Positions 26,209 to 35,222 of a DNA stretch of 64,000 nucleotides are shown here, piece after piece. A program made the position numbers and the translations under genes. Positions within the stretch are counted from its first letter, which is position 1. The number at the start of each line of letters is the position of its first letter. Source of the stretch: Saccharopolyspora aridisoli. GTDB taxonomy: Bacteria; Actinomycetota; Actinomycetes; Mycobacteriales; Pseudonocardiaceae. The stretch covers positions 218,870 through 282,869 of the forward strand of contig NZ_SMKV01000002.1 of NCBI RefSeq assembly GCF_004348445.1, read 5' to 3'. A model generated the notes under the pieces. The model did no database searches. It saw only the letters and a list, made by a program, of their open reading frames with translations, and was not told where the DNA came from.

Positions 26209-27069
26209 TCAGCGCGCCTGGATCTTGGCGCGCGCGGTCAGGCCGAGCTTCAGCGCGAGGCGCAGCGGCGCCCACTTCAGGCCCTGGTACCGGTCGGCGA
26301 GGTAGCGGTAGGCGGAGCGGTGGTGCTCGGTGAGCATCCTCTTGGACACCTGCGAGGTCGAGGCGCCACCGATGTGCATGATCTCTGCGCTCGGCACGTA
26401 GACGTTGAGCCAGCCGGCCTTGCCCAGCCGGTCGCCGAGGTCGACGTCCTCGAAGTACATGAAGTAGCGCGGGTCGAACCCGTCGATGGAGTCGAACGCC
26501 TCGCGCCGCATCAGCAAGCAAGATCCCGACAGCCATCCGGCGGTGCGTTCACCACTCCTGGAGTCCGACTGGCGGTAAGCGCGCGACCAGGGGTTCCCCG
26601 GCCAGACCTTGACGAACAGCGCGTGCCCGACACCGCGCCCGATCGACGGCAGCAGCCGTGCGGAGGGGTAGACCTGCCCGGTGGGCTCGGTGATCAGCGG
26701 GCCGAAAGCGCCACCGCGCGGCCAGCGCCCGGCCGCCGCGATCAGCTCGTCGAGGGACCCCGCGCCCCACTCCAGGTCGGGATTTGCGATGACCACCCAG
26801 CCGTACTCCGGACCGAGCGCGGCGACTCCGCGGTTGGCTCCCCCGCCGTATCCGAGGTTGCCGCCGGTCGGCACGAAGTCGACGTTCGCGTGCTGCTGCG
26901 CTGCCTGCTGCGGTGCGCCGTCCTTCGAACCGTTGTCGGCGAGGATCACGCGGACCGGGCGCTCGGTGGCCTTGTCCAGGGTGTCGATGAAGCGCTGCAA
27001 CGTTTCGCCGGGCGAGTAGGTCACGGTGACGACGGCGAGTTCGTCGCCGTAGGTGCGCGCGTTGGTCAC
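26209..27069 (-). CDS. wbbL: Rhamnosyltransferase WbbL (GT2)
   Basis: The enzyme transfers rhamnose from dTDP-rhamnose to decaprenyl-PP-GlcNAc, building the arabinogalactan linker. The 286-residue GT2 protein aligns along its length with M. tuberculosis WbbL: VTYSPGETLQRF, LADNGSKDG, PTGGNLGYGGGANRG, NPDLEWGAGS (DxD-like), GWLSGSCLLMRREAF, and FMYFEDVDLGDRLGKAGW. It lies two genes from manC, as in Rv3264c-Rv3265c, but rmlD is about 11.7 kb away rather than adjacent. Start GTG at 27069. Confidence 0.92.
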   Translation of the reverse strand: MTNARTYGDELAVVTVTYSPGETLQRFIDTLDKATERPVRVILADNGSKDGAPQQAAQQHANVDFVPTGGNLGYGGGANRGVAALGPEYGWVVIANPDLEWGAGSLDELIAAAGRWPRGGAFGPLITEPTGQVYPSARLLPSIGRGVGHALFVKVWPGNPWSRAYRQSDSRSGERTAGWLSGSCLLMRREAFDSIDGFDPRYFMYFEDVDLGDRLGKAGWLNVYVPSAEIMHIGGASTSQVSKRMLTEHHRSAYRYLADRYQGLKWAPLRLALKLGLTARAKIQAR

Positions 27070-27105
27070 GTCGTCACATTCTGCTGCAACGCGGTCGCCA
27101 ACGGA

Positions 27106-28254
27106 TCAGCGGGTGCTGGCGTGGTGGGCGCGCGCGTACGCCTCGCGGTGCTGGGTCGCGCAGGCGCCCCAGGTGAACTCCTTGGCCCGCAGTTGCGCGG
27201 CAGCGACCAGGGCCGAGCGGCGAGCCGGGTCGTCGAGGAGTTCGCGCAGGCCGGCGGCGATGTCGGTGGGCCGGACGCCGCAGTAGGCGACTGCGTCACC
27301 GCCGACCTCCGGCAGGCTCAGCCTGCGGGTGGTCAGCACCGGTGCCCCGCAGGCCATCGCCTCCAGGACCGGCAGGCCGAAGCCCTCACCGAGGCTCGGG
27401 TAGGCGACCAACCGCGCGCCGCCGAGGAATCCGGCGAGCTCGCCGAACGGCAAGTACCCGGCCCTGATCACCCGGATCCGATGCGGCACCGATTCCAGCG
27501 CCCGCTCGACCTTGGTGTCCCACCCGGGCTGCCCGGCGAGCACCAGCGCGGGAGCCTCGTCGCGGCGTCCCTGGCAGGCCTGCGTGAAGGCCCGGATGAG
27601 CGCGGGAACGTTCTTGCGCGGTTCGAGGGCACCGAGGAACGCGACGTAGGGCTGGTCGAAGAGGTTCAAGCGGTCGCGCACGACCTCGACCTCCTCGGGC
27701 GTCGGCGGGTGGAACCGGTCCGGGTCGACGCCGTGGTAGCTCACCGCCATGCGGTTGCGGTCCGCCCCGACGGTGCGCGCCAGCTCTGTCGCGGTGGCCT
27801 GGCTGGGCACCACGCAGACCTCGGCGCGGCGCAGCGCGGCTCTCGTCCACGCTCGGAAGAAGCGGGCCTTGACCGGCGAGTGCACGCGGCGGTTGGTGAA
27901 GAACGTGGCGTCGTGCAGGGTCACCACCGACGCGGCGGGGTTGGCCAGCGGCGTCGTGTAGTGCGGCGAGTGCAGCACGTCGACACCGAGCTTGTTGACC
28001 AGCACCGGCAGCGTCGTCTGCTCCCACGTCAACCGCGCCGTCCGGGTCGCGACCGCCTCGGCGGCCGGGATGGTCCTCGAGTTCGGCGCGAGGGTCGCGT
28101 AGAGCGCGGCGTCGCGCGGCTGGCACACCACGGTGACCCGCGCGCCGTCCGCATCCAGGGCGGCGAGCAGGGAATCGACGTACCGTCCGACGCCGCCTCG
28201 GTCCGCGGGGACCGCGGTGGCGTCGATCAGGATGTGCGGTTCACCTCTGTGCAC
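27106..28254 (-). CDS. Glycosyltransferase family 4
   Basis: This is a 382-residue GT-B fold retaining glycosyltransferase. Seen: N-terminal ILIDATAVPADRGGVGRYV with the acceptor-side Gly loop, VVTLHDATFF, and SYHGVDPDRF. The C-terminal donor domain has FLGALEPRKN and the EX7E region PSLGEGFGLPVLEAMACGAPV. Start GTG at 28254 gives the usual short N-terminus; the reading frame stays open upstream through a dispersed repeat. The donor is probably GDP-mannose or another nucleotide sugar, but this is not readable. It is 36 bases upstream of wbbL and probably co-transcribed with it. Confidence 0.88.
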   Translation of the reverse strand: MHRGEPHILIDATAVPADRGGVGRYVDSLLAALDADGARVTVVCQPRDAALYATLAPNSRTIPAAEAVATRTARLTWEQTTLPVLVNKLGVDVLHSPHYTTPLANPAASVVTLHDATFFTNRRVHSPVKARFFRAWTRAALRRAEVCVVPSQATATELARTVGADRNRMAVSYHGVDPDRFHPPTPEEVEVVRDRLNLFDQPYVAFLGALEPRKNVPALIRAFTQACQGRRDEAPALVLAGQPGWDTKVERALESVPHRIRVIRAGYLPFGELAGFLGGARLVAYPSLGEGFGLPVLEAMACGAPVLTTRRLSLPEVGGDAVAYCGVRPTDIAAGLRELLDDPARRSALVAAAQLRAKEFTWGACATQHREAYARAHHASTR

Positions 28255-28334
28255 CAGAAAAGAGTACGGCGAAGGTTCACGGCTTCGTGCCAAGTACGTG
28301 AAAAACGTGGGAGCGAGGGCCAACCGCTGTGAGC

Positions 28335-28409
28335 GAGGGAACCTCTCGGTCACCGTTCCCCGGCTCGCGAGCGTCGGTCCGGGCGTGAGGAGGGGAACCT
28401 TTCAGCCAC
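28335..28409. repeat. Two copies of a dispersed ~20-nt repeat
   Basis: Copies at 28335-28352 (GAGGGAACCTCTCGGTCA) and 28390-28409 (GAGGGGAACCTTTCAGCCAC) lie between two glycosyltransferase genes. On the minus strand the second copy starts with the TGA stop codon of the downstream-listed GT4 gene (stop at 28402). The same family recurs near 38744-38785, 42669-42725 and 42947-43052. Confidence 0.6.
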
Positions 28410-29493
28410 CGACGAGGTCGCGGTGCAGTTCCCAGATGTCGAGGGCTGCTCGTTCCCAGGTGAACTCGGCCGCCCTGCGCCGCCCGGCTGCGGCGAGGTC
28501 CGCCCTGAGCTGCGGGTCGTCGGCGATGCGGCGCAGCGCGGCCGCCATCGCGCACGGGTCGGCTCGGGGAACTTCCACCCCCGCACCGCCGGCGACCTCC
28601 GACAGGGCTGGGGCGTCGGAGTGGACGACCGGGAGGCCGAGCGCCATCGCTTCGACCAGCGGCAGGCCGAAGCCCTCGGCGAGGCTCGGCGCGACCAGGG
28701 CCGTGGCGCCGCGCAGCAGCGAGGAGAGCTCGGCGTCGGTGATGTCGGTGAGCACCCGCAGGCGGCGATACCCGGCGTCGGCCGCGAGCTCGGGCAGGTC
28801 GAGGTCTCCCCAGCCGGGGCGGCCGACGATCAGCAGAGGGATGTCGGGAGCGTTCGGTTCGGCGAGAGCCCTGATGAGGTGCTGGTAGCCCTTGCGCGGC
28901 TCGATGGTGCCGATCGCCAGCAGGTACTCCGCCGGCGGATCGAGACGGGTGGCGGGTGCCGGTTCGGCCAGCAGAGCGGGGGACACCCCCTCAGCGACCA
29001 CCTGTGGCTCCGAGGTGAGCGGAACTCGACCCGCCAGATCTTGCGCGATCGCGCGGGTGGGCACCACCAGGGCGTCCGCGTGACCGGTGGCTCTGGTGAT
29101 CATGCGCCGGTGCCAGGCGACTCCGCGCGGGGTGAGGGTTTCCGGGTGGGTCCAGGCGACGGTGTCGTGCACGGTGACGACCAGGCCGCGCCCGCGTCGG
29201 CGGGGCGGGGCGAGCGGCGTCATCGCGTGCACGGTGTCGCCGCCCGGCCAGAGCGGCAGACCGCGCTCCCACGCGGCGATCAGCGCACGTCGCGGCAGCG
29301 GCAGCACGCGGGGTCCCGCGACGCCGGGGACGCGGGCCTCCTCGGGGTCGCCGGTGCGGCTGATCGCGCTGGTCACCGTCCAGCCGTCGGGTGTGGTGGC
29401 GGCGAGAGCGCGCAGCAGTTCCCGGGTGTAGCGGCCGGTGCCGCCGGGGACCGGGGCCAGCAGCTGCTCGGCGATGGCAACCAGCTCGGGCAC
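28402..29493 (-). CDS. Glycosyltransferase family 4
   Basis: This 363-residue GT-B enzyme is related in pattern to the preceding gene. The N-terminus carries LLAPVPGGTGRYTRELLR, then VVTVHDTVAW and VVAEGVSPAL. The donor domain has LLAIGTIEPRKGYQHL and the EX7E segment PSLAEGFGLPLVEAMALGLPVV. Start GTG at 29493 removes an upstream extension lacking conservation. Its stop codon falls inside a dispersed repeat copy. The gene is divergent from the GT2 gene at 29550 with 56 bases between them, so promoters for both directions should lie there. Confidence 0.86.
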   Translation of the reverse strand: MPELVAIAEQLLAPVPGGTGRYTRELLRALAATTPDGWTVTSAISRTGDPEEARVPGVAGPRVLPLPRRALIAAWERGLPLWPGGDTVHAMTPLAPPRRRGRGLVVTVHDTVAWTHPETLTPRGVAWHRRMITRATGHADALVVPTRAIAQDLAGRVPLTSEPQVVAEGVSPALLAEPAPATRLDPPAEYLLAIGTIEPRKGYQHLIRALAEPNAPDIPLLIVGRPGWGDLDLPELAADAGYRRLRVLTDITDAELSSLLRGATALVAPSLAEGFGLPLVEAMALGLPVVHSDAPALSEVAGGAGVEVPRADPCAMAAALRRIADDPQLRADLAAAGRRRAAEFTWERAALDIWELHRDLVGG

Positions 29494-29549
29494 GCGCTCA
29501 GCTTCGCACGCGCTGGGAACCCGCCGATGCGTGACGCTAGGTTTCCCCG

Positions 29550-30470
29550 GTGACATCAGAACGGGTGCGCACCACGGTCATCGTGATCACGTGGCGCGGC
29601 CGCGCCCACATCGACGCCTGCCTGGAGGCATTGGCCGCCCAGTCGCGCGCGCACCGGACGCTGGTGGTGGACAACGCCTCCGATGACGGCACTGCCGAAC
29701 TGCTCGCCGCCCATCCCGAGGTCGAGGTGCTGCGGCTGTCTCGCAACGTCGGCTACGCGGGTGGCCTGGCCGCCGCACTGCCTGAGGTGAACACGCCCTT
29801 CGTCGCCTGGCTCAACGACGACGCCGCCCCGTCCGCGACCTGGCTGGAGGTGGTGGAGGGGAACCTTCCTCCCACCGCGACCGCGGCGGCGGCCACATCG
29901 GTGCTGCTGTCGCCGGAGGGTGGTGTGCAGTCGACGGGGGTGCGGCTGACTGCTGACGGGCACGGCGCGGACGCGACCGCCACCGACGCGGTCTTCGGGT
30001 TCTGCGGTGGGGCGGCGTTGCTGCGCACTGACGTGCTGCGCGAGGTCGGAGGGGTTCCGGCCGAGTTCTTCTGCTACTACGAGGACACCGACACCGCGTG
30101 GCGGCTGCGGCTGGCGGGTTTCGACGTGGTGGGCACGGAGGCGACCGCCGCGCACCTGCACGGGGCCAGCACCCGGCCCGGTTCGGCCCTGTTCCACCGC
30201 TGGAACGAGAGGAACCGTCTGCTCACCCTCCTGCGCTGCGCGCCCGCCGGGGTGGCGGTCCGCGAGCTGGCGAGGTTCGCGGCCATCACGCTGCTCCTGC
30301 CGTGGCGCGATGTGCCCCATCGCCCGCCGAACCTGCGGTCCGGTCTGCGGCTGCGGGTGTTGGTGGAGGTCTCCTCCCTGCTGCCCGCGACGCTGCGCGC
30401 CCGACGTCGGATCGGCCGGATGGCGCGGGTTTCGCGCCGCGAGGTGTGGGAGACCTGGGCGGGTCGGTGA
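29550..30470 (+). CDS. Glycosyltransferase family 2
   Basis: This is a 306-residue GT-A enzyme of the rhamnosyltransferase-like group: VIVITWRGRAHIDACLEAL, VVDNASDDGTAELL, LNDDAAPS (DxD-type metal motif), a mid acceptor segment GFCGGAALLRTDVL, and FFCYYEDTDTAWRLRLAGF near the C-terminus. A short amphipathic C-terminal tail with many Arg follows. A copy of the dispersed repeat (around 29856-29876) is embedded in frame, encoding EGNLPPT. It opens the plus-strand block containing the KS-ACP, adenylation and FAD genes. Confidence 0.88.
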   Translation: MTSERVRTTVIVITWRGRAHIDACLEALAAQSRAHRTLVVDNASDDGTAELLAAHPEVEVLRLSRNVGYAGGLAAALPEVNTPFVAWLNDDAAPSATWLEVVEGNLPPTATAAAATSVLLSPEGGVQSTGVRLTADGHGADATATDAVFGFCGGAALLRTDVLREVGGVPAEFFCYYEDTDTAWRLRLAGFDVVGTEATAAHLHGASTRPGSALFHRWNERNRLLTLLRCAPAGVAVRELARFAAITLLLPWRDVPHRPPNLRSGLRLRVLVEVSSLLPATLRARRRIGRMARVSRREVWETWAGR

Positions 30471-30526
30471 GCGGACGTCAGTGTTGTGCAAGGCGGTTGT
30501 AAGCGGTCTGCACACACTTCGTGGGC

Positions 30527-32404
30527 ATGACTACGACTGGAGTTCACCAGCGTTCGATCGCCGTCGTGGGGATATCCTGCCGGCTTCCCGGCGCGACCGA
30601 TCCCGACCGGCTGTGGGAACTTTTGTGCGGCGGCGTCGACGCGACCGCGCAAACCCCCGCTGAGCGCTACGACGCGGCGGCGCTGCGTTCCTCCGGGCCC
30701 GGCGGTCTCGCCGGTTCCCGGGCCGGGTTCGTCGACGGGATCGCGGATTTCGACGCCGATTTCTTCGACATGTCCGCCGCCGAGGCCACCGCCCTCGATC
30801 CTCAGCAGCGGCTGCTGCTGATGTGCGCGTGGGAGGCGTTCGAGGACGCCGGGGTCGTCCCGGAGCGGTTGCGCGGATCCCGAACCGGCGTGTTCGTGGG
30901 CAACTCCCGGGCTGACTTCTTCGAATCCGCTCTCCAGAGGGGCCTTTCATCCGCCACGGCGACGCAGCTGGGCAACGTTCGCTCACTGCTGCCCGCGAGG
31001 CTGTCGCACTTCTTCGACCTGCGCGGTCCCAGCGTCGTGGTCGACACCGCGTGCTCGTCGGCGTTGACGGCGGTGCACCAGGCGGTGCAGAGCCTGCGGT
31101 CCGGGGAGATCCCGGCGGCGGTGGTCGCCGGGGTGAACCTGCCGCTGCGGCCCGACGAGGCGGTGATGATGTCGCACGCCGGGGCCATGTCGGCGGATGG
31201 GCGCAGCCGGTTCGGCAGCGCGGACGCCGACGGTCATGCGCCTTCCGACGCGGTCGCGGTGGTGGTGCTCAAGCCGTGGGAAGCGGCGCTGGCCGACGGG
31301 GATCGGGTGCGCGCGGTGATCGCCGGCAGCGCTGTGGGCAACGACGGACGCAGCAGCGGCTCGGTGCTCAACCCGTCGCTGGACGGGCAGTTGGACGTGC
31401 TGCGCTGGGCCTACCGGGACGCGCGCGTGGAACCGTCGGCGGTGGACTTCGTGGAGGCGCACGGGTCCGGGTCGCCGTTGCTGGATCCGCTGGAGCTGAC
31501 CGCGCTGGGCCGGTTCATGGGAACCTCCCGATCACCGGACCGGCCGCTGCTGGTCGGCTCGGTGAAGTCGAACCTCGGGCACGCCGAGGCCGCCGGTGGT
31601 CTGGTCGGGCTGATCAAGGCCGCGTTGTGCCTGGAGCACGGCAAGGTGCCCGCGAGCCTGCACGCCGGGCTTCCGCGCACCGACGTGGACTGGTCGGGTC
31701 TGTCGATCCCGCGGGTGCTCACCGACATCCCCACGCGTGCGATCGCCGGGGTGTCCGCGCAGGGGTCGTCGGCGCTCAACGCCCACGTGGTGCTGCGCAG
31801 CGCCGAGCACGAGCCGCGGACGCCGGACGACGGGACGCGCTGGCCGCTGGTGCTGTCGGCGCGCACGCCGAAAGCGCTGGCCGATCTGGCCCGCGCCTAC
31901 GTCGAGCACCTCACGGGTTCGGGTGCGGCGTTCCCGGTGCGCGACATCTGCCGCAGCGCGGCGCTGCGCCGCACCCGTTTCGAGCACCGCGCGGTGGCGA
32001 TCGGTGCGACGCACCGGGAGCTCATCGAGTCGCTGACCACCGGCAGCACGCCGGAGCTGGACCGGTTCCTCGGTTCCGAATCGGTGGACCGGGACGGGCT
32101 GTTCGGACCCGGCCGACACGTGCCGCTGCCGACGTACCCGTGGCAGACGCGCCGCTACTGGCCGGGCGAGGAGCCCGCAGGTGGTGATCCGGCGCAGTGG
32201 TTGCTGGGCAAGCACGCGCGGACCGCGTTCGACCAGGATTCCGCGCTCACCGACATCGGCATCGATTCGCTGGCGAGACTGCAACTGCTGGTGGAGGTGC
32301 AGCAGCGCACGGGGCGCGAGGTCGACCCGGAGGAACTGGCGGCGCTGCGCACCGTGCGGGAGCTGTGCCGCTGGGCGCGAGATCTGACGGAGGTTCGGCG
32401 ATGA
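30527..32404 (+). CDS. Type I ketosynthase-acyl carrier protein didomain lacking acyltransferase
   Basis: This is a 625-residue mini polyketide synthase. Residues about 8-425 are a ketosynthase with an intact triad: Cys176 in DTACSS, His312 in EAHGSGS (usual EAHGTGT) and His352 in NLGHAEAAGG. Residues about 435-500 match the KS-to-AT linker (RTRFEHRAVAIGA). Directly after comes the post-AT linker signature VPLPTYPWQTRRYW, then an ACP (about 555-620) with the phosphopantetheine Ser581 in DIGIDSLARLQL. No AT, KR, DH or TE exists, although the linkers that normally flank an AT are kept. The extender must come from elsewhere or the KS has another job. It overlaps the next gene by ATGA. Confidence 0.88.
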   Translation: MTTTGVHQRSIAVVGISCRLPGATDPDRLWELLCGGVDATAQTPAERYDAAALRSSGPGGLAGSRAGFVDGIADFDADFFDMSAAEATALDPQQRLLLMCAWEAFEDAGVVPERLRGSRTGVFVGNSRADFFESALQRGLSSATATQLGNVRSLLPARLSHFFDLRGPSVVVDTACSSALTAVHQAVQSLRSGEIPAAVVAGVNLPLRPDEAVMMSHAGAMSADGRSRFGSADADGHAPSDAVAVVVLKPWEAALADGDRVRAVIAGSAVGNDGRSSGSVLNPSLDGQLDVLRWAYRDARVEPSAVDFVEAHGSGSPLLDPLELTALGRFMGTSRSPDRPLLVGSVKSNLGHAEAAGGLVGLIKAALCLEHGKVPASLHAGLPRTDVDWSGLSIPRVLTDIPTRAIAGVSAQGSSALNAHVVLRSAEHEPRTPDDGTRWPLVLSARTPKALADLARAYVEHLTGSGAAFPVRDICRSAALRRTRFEHRAVAIGATHRELIESLTTGSTPELDRFLGSESVDRDGLFGPGRHVPLPTYPWQTRRYWPGEEPAGGDPAQWLLGKHARTAFDQDSALTDIGIDSLARLQLLVEVQQRTGREVDPEELAALRTVRELCRWARDLTEVRR

Positions 32405-33843
32405 ACGTCCTCACCTGGTTCGAGCGGGCCGCCGCGCACTTCCCGGGCGAGACCGCGCTGGAGGTCGACGGGACCAGCCTGACCTATTCGGAGCTGCGTG
32501 AACTGGTCGAGCGGTTGGCAGCCCGACTGCACGCGGCGGGTGCCCCGCGGCGGGTGGGGCTGCTGGCGAACCGCTCGGTGCTCGCCTGCGCCGGCTACCT
32601 GGCGGTGCTGCGCGCTGGTGCGACGGTGGTGCCCCTGAACCCGCAGCACCCTCCGGAGCGCATCCGCGAACTGGTGGCCAAGACCGGTGTCGAGCTGCTG
32701 CTCACCGAGCAGTCCCGGGCTCGTGGTGAGTGGAAGGTTCCCGTGCTCCGCGCCGGGACGGACGAGCCCTTCGGTCGGGCGCGGGAGGTGTCCGTCGGGC
32801 CCGACGACATCGCTTACATCATCTGCACGTCGGGCTCGACGGGAACGCCGAAGGCGGTGCCTGTCTCGCACGGCAACGTCGACGCGTACCTGACGGAGGT
32901 CGCCGCGCGGTACGGGATCGGGCCGGGCAGCCGGGTTTCGGGGAACTTCGAGCTGACCTTCGACGGTTCGGTGCACGACATGTTCATCACCCTCGGCCAG
33001 GGCGGGACCCTGGTGGTGCCGCGCGGGGGAGCGTTGCTGTCACCGGTGCGCACGGTCAACGCGCTGCGGTTGACGCACTGGTTCTCGGTGCCGTCGCTGA
33101 TCTCCTTCGCGGAGCGGCTCGGCACGTTGCGGCCGGGGGCGATGCCGACATTGTGTTGCAGCATCTTCGGCGGTGAGGCGGTGCCGATGGAGGCGCTGCG
33201 GAGCTGGAAGCGCGCGGCGCCGAACAGCGATGTCGAGGTGCTCTACGGGCCGACGGAGCTGACGATCGCCTGCACCGCCTACCGGCTGCCGCGCGAGGTG
33301 TCGGAGTGGCCGAGCACGCCGAACGGGGTCGCTCCGATCGGTGAGTGCTTCTCCTCGTCGGAGTTCCGGGTGCTGGATCCCTCCGGGAGGCAGGCGACGC
33401 GCGGCGAGTTGTGCGTGCGCGGGCTCCAGCGGTTCCCCGGTTACCTCGATCCTGCCGACGACGCGGGACGTTTCGCGCCCGGCGGCTGGTACCGGACCGG
33501 GGACCTGGTGACCGTCGAGGGCGGTGTGCTGCTGCACCTGGGGCGCACCGATCAGCAGGTGAAGGTGCGCGGGCATCGCATCGAGCTCGGTGAGGTCGAG
33601 GCCGTGTTGCGAGCGCTGCCGGGGGTGAGGGACGCGATCGTGCTGGCGGTGCCGACCGATGGCGAACCGGAGCTGGCGGCGGCCGTCGGGGGCGACTGCG
33701 ATCCCGGCGCGCTGCAGGCGGGTCTGCGCGACCGGCTGCCGCCGTACATGCTGCCGCGCCGGATCACGGTGCTGGACCGGCTTCCGCTCAACGCCAACGG
33801 TAAGCTCGACCGCCGGGCGCTGCGCACCGAACTCGAGCTGTGA
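32401..33843 (+). CDS. Stand-alone adenylation enzyme (NRPS A-domain-like AMP ligase)
   Basis: This is a 480-residue ANL-superfamily ligase with no carrier domain. Core motifs: A3 TSGSTGTPK, A4 FELTFDGSVHD with the amino-acid-type Asp188, A5 YGPTE, A7 YRTGD, A8 GRTDQQVKVRGHRIELGEVE, and A10 NGKLDRR with Lys468. Keeping Asp188 suggests an amino-acid substrate. By-eye alignment to GrsA gives specificity positions D, G, H, F, S, F, L, I, A, which I do not match to a known code. The ATG overlaps the KS-ACP stop, so it likely charges that ACP. Confidence 0.88.
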   Translation: MNVLTWFERAAAHFPGETALEVDGTSLTYSELRELVERLAARLHAAGAPRRVGLLANRSVLACAGYLAVLRAGATVVPLNPQHPPERIRELVAKTGVELLLTEQSRARGEWKVPVLRAGTDEPFGRAREVSVGPDDIAYIICTSGSTGTPKAVPVSHGNVDAYLTEVAARYGIGPGSRVSGNFELTFDGSVHDMFITLGQGGTLVVPRGGALLSPVRTVNALRLTHWFSVPSLISFAERLGTLRPGAMPTLCCSIFGGEAVPMEALRSWKRAAPNSDVEVLYGPTELTIACTAYRLPREVSEWPSTPNGVAPIGECFSSSEFRVLDPSGRQATRGELCVRGLQRFPGYLDPADDAGRFAPGGWYRTGDLVTVEGGVLLHLGRTDQQVKVRGHRIELGEVEAVLRALPGVRDAIVLAVPTDGEPELAAAVGGDCDPGALQAGLRDRLPPYMLPRRITVLDRLPLNANGKLDRRALRTELEL

Positions 33844-33847
33844 GGCG

Positions 33848-35050
33848 ATGATGTTCGACGCGATCGTCGTGGGTGCCCGCTGCGCGGGTTCGCCCACCGC
33901 GCTGCTGCTGGCCCGTGCGGGTCACCGGGTGCTGCTGCTGGAGCGCGGGACGTTGCCCTCAGACACCGTTTCCACCCACGTCATCCACCAGCCCGGGGTG
34001 GCCGCGCTGGCGCGGTGGGGGTTGTTGGACGAGTTGCGCGCCACCGGTTGCCCGCCGCTGCGGCACGCCCGGTACCAGGTCGCTGACGTCCGGCTGGCCG
34101 GGTGCGGGCGGGGCGTGGCCGGGCAGCGGGCCGGGTACGCGCCGCGCCGCTTCGTGCTGGACGAGCTGCTGGCGCGGGCGGCGGTGGCGGCTGGCGCGGA
34201 GATGCGGGAGAAGTGCCGGGTCACCGGGTTGCTGCGGGACGGCAGCGGCCGGGTGGTGGGGGTGCGCGGCGAACACCGCGGGGTGGAGTTCACCGAGCGC
34301 GCGTCGCTGGTGATCGGCGCGGACGGGATGCGCTCGTCGGTGGCCGCGCACGCCGGCGCGGGGTTCACGAGCTGGGACGAGCGGTTGACCTGCGCCTACT
34401 ACTCGTACTGGACGGGTGTGCCTGCTGATCTGGAGATCTACGAGTCGCCGGGCAGTTGGGTGGCGGCCACGCCCACGCACGGGCACGCGACGCTGGTGCT
34501 GACCTACTTCCCGCAGTCGCGGTTCCGCTCGGTGCGCGCCGACGCGCAGCGAGCCCACCTCGACCGCGTTCGGGAAACGGCCCCGGATCTGCGTGAGCGC
34601 TTGCAGGGCGGGGAGCAGGTGGAGCGGTTGCGGGGGTCCGGTGATCAGCAGAACTTCTTCCGCGAGGCGGCGGGTCCGGGGTGGGTGCTGGTGGGCGATG
34701 CCGGCCATCACAAGGACTCGATCACCGCGCGCGGGATCAGCGACGCGTTCACCCAGGCCGAGGCGCTGACCAGGCACATCAGCGGCCACCTCGATTCGCC
34801 GGCGAGGCTGGACGCGGCGCTGCGGGGTTTCGCGGCCGAGCGCGACAGCACCCTGGCCTCGGGCTACGAGGCGACGCTGTCGGTGGCGCGGATGACGCCG
34901 CCGAACGAGCAGCGCCTGGCTCTGCTGCGCGCGATCCAGCAGGACGAGGAGCTGACGTCGATCTACTTCGACGCCTTCGCCGGTGCCGCCGACATCACGG
35001 CGCTGTACACGCCGAAGCTCCGGGAGCTGCTCGTCCAGGGCCCGAGGTGA
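33848..35050 (+). CDS. FAD-dependent oxidoreductase (geranylgeranyl-reductase/halogenase-like superfamily)
   Basis: This is a 400-residue flavoprotein. The N-terminal dinucleotide motif reads VVGARCAGSPTALLLARAGHRVLLLER, a variant common in this superfamily. It is followed by DTVSTHVIHQPGVAALARWG, VIGADGMRS, and the second FAD motif WVLVGDAGHHKDSITARGISDAF. No WxWxIP halogenase motif is seen. It starts four bases after the adenylation-gene stop with a GAGG site, so it belongs to the KS-ACP / adenylation operon and may oxidise or reduce a carrier-bound product. The reaction is not readable from sequence. Confidence 0.87.
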   Translation: MMFDAIVVGARCAGSPTALLLARAGHRVLLLERGTLPSDTVSTHVIHQPGVAALARWGLLDELRATGCPPLRHARYQVADVRLAGCGRGVAGQRAGYAPRRFVLDELLARAAVAAGAEMREKCRVTGLLRDGSGRVVGVRGEHRGVEFTERASLVIGADGMRSSVAAHAGAGFTSWDERLTCAYYSYWTGVPADLEIYESPGSWVAATPTHGHATLVLTYFPQSRFRSVRADAQRAHLDRVRETAPDLRERLQGGEQVERLRGSGDQQNFFREAAGPGWVLVGDAGHHKDSITARGISDAFTQAEALTRHISGHLDSPARLDAALRGFAAERDSTLASGYEATLSVARMTPPNEQRLALLRAIQQDEELTSIYFDAFAGAADITALYTPKLRELLVQGPR

Positions 35051-35222
35051 GGGCAGCGGGCAGTTCTGGTCGGACCCGTCCATGATCGATGTCGCTTTCG
35101 CCCGGGCGGTGCGGACCAGAACGCTCCCCTGGTGAATCCCGAACCGCTCCGAGCCCGGTCACGGCGACCGAATTGACCGAACACCTGGGCGGCCCGGACT
35201 CGCGATGGTGCAGGCTTGGGGC

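Noticed and set aside
30527..35050. Complete NRPS/PKS cluster
   Set aside because: Only one KS-ACP, one adenylation protein and one flavoprotein are present; there is no condensation, thioesterase, AT or transporter gene, so a full assembly line is not claimed.
33848..35050. Flavin-dependent halogenase
   Set aside because: The superfamily fold fits, but no WxWxIP motif is visible.
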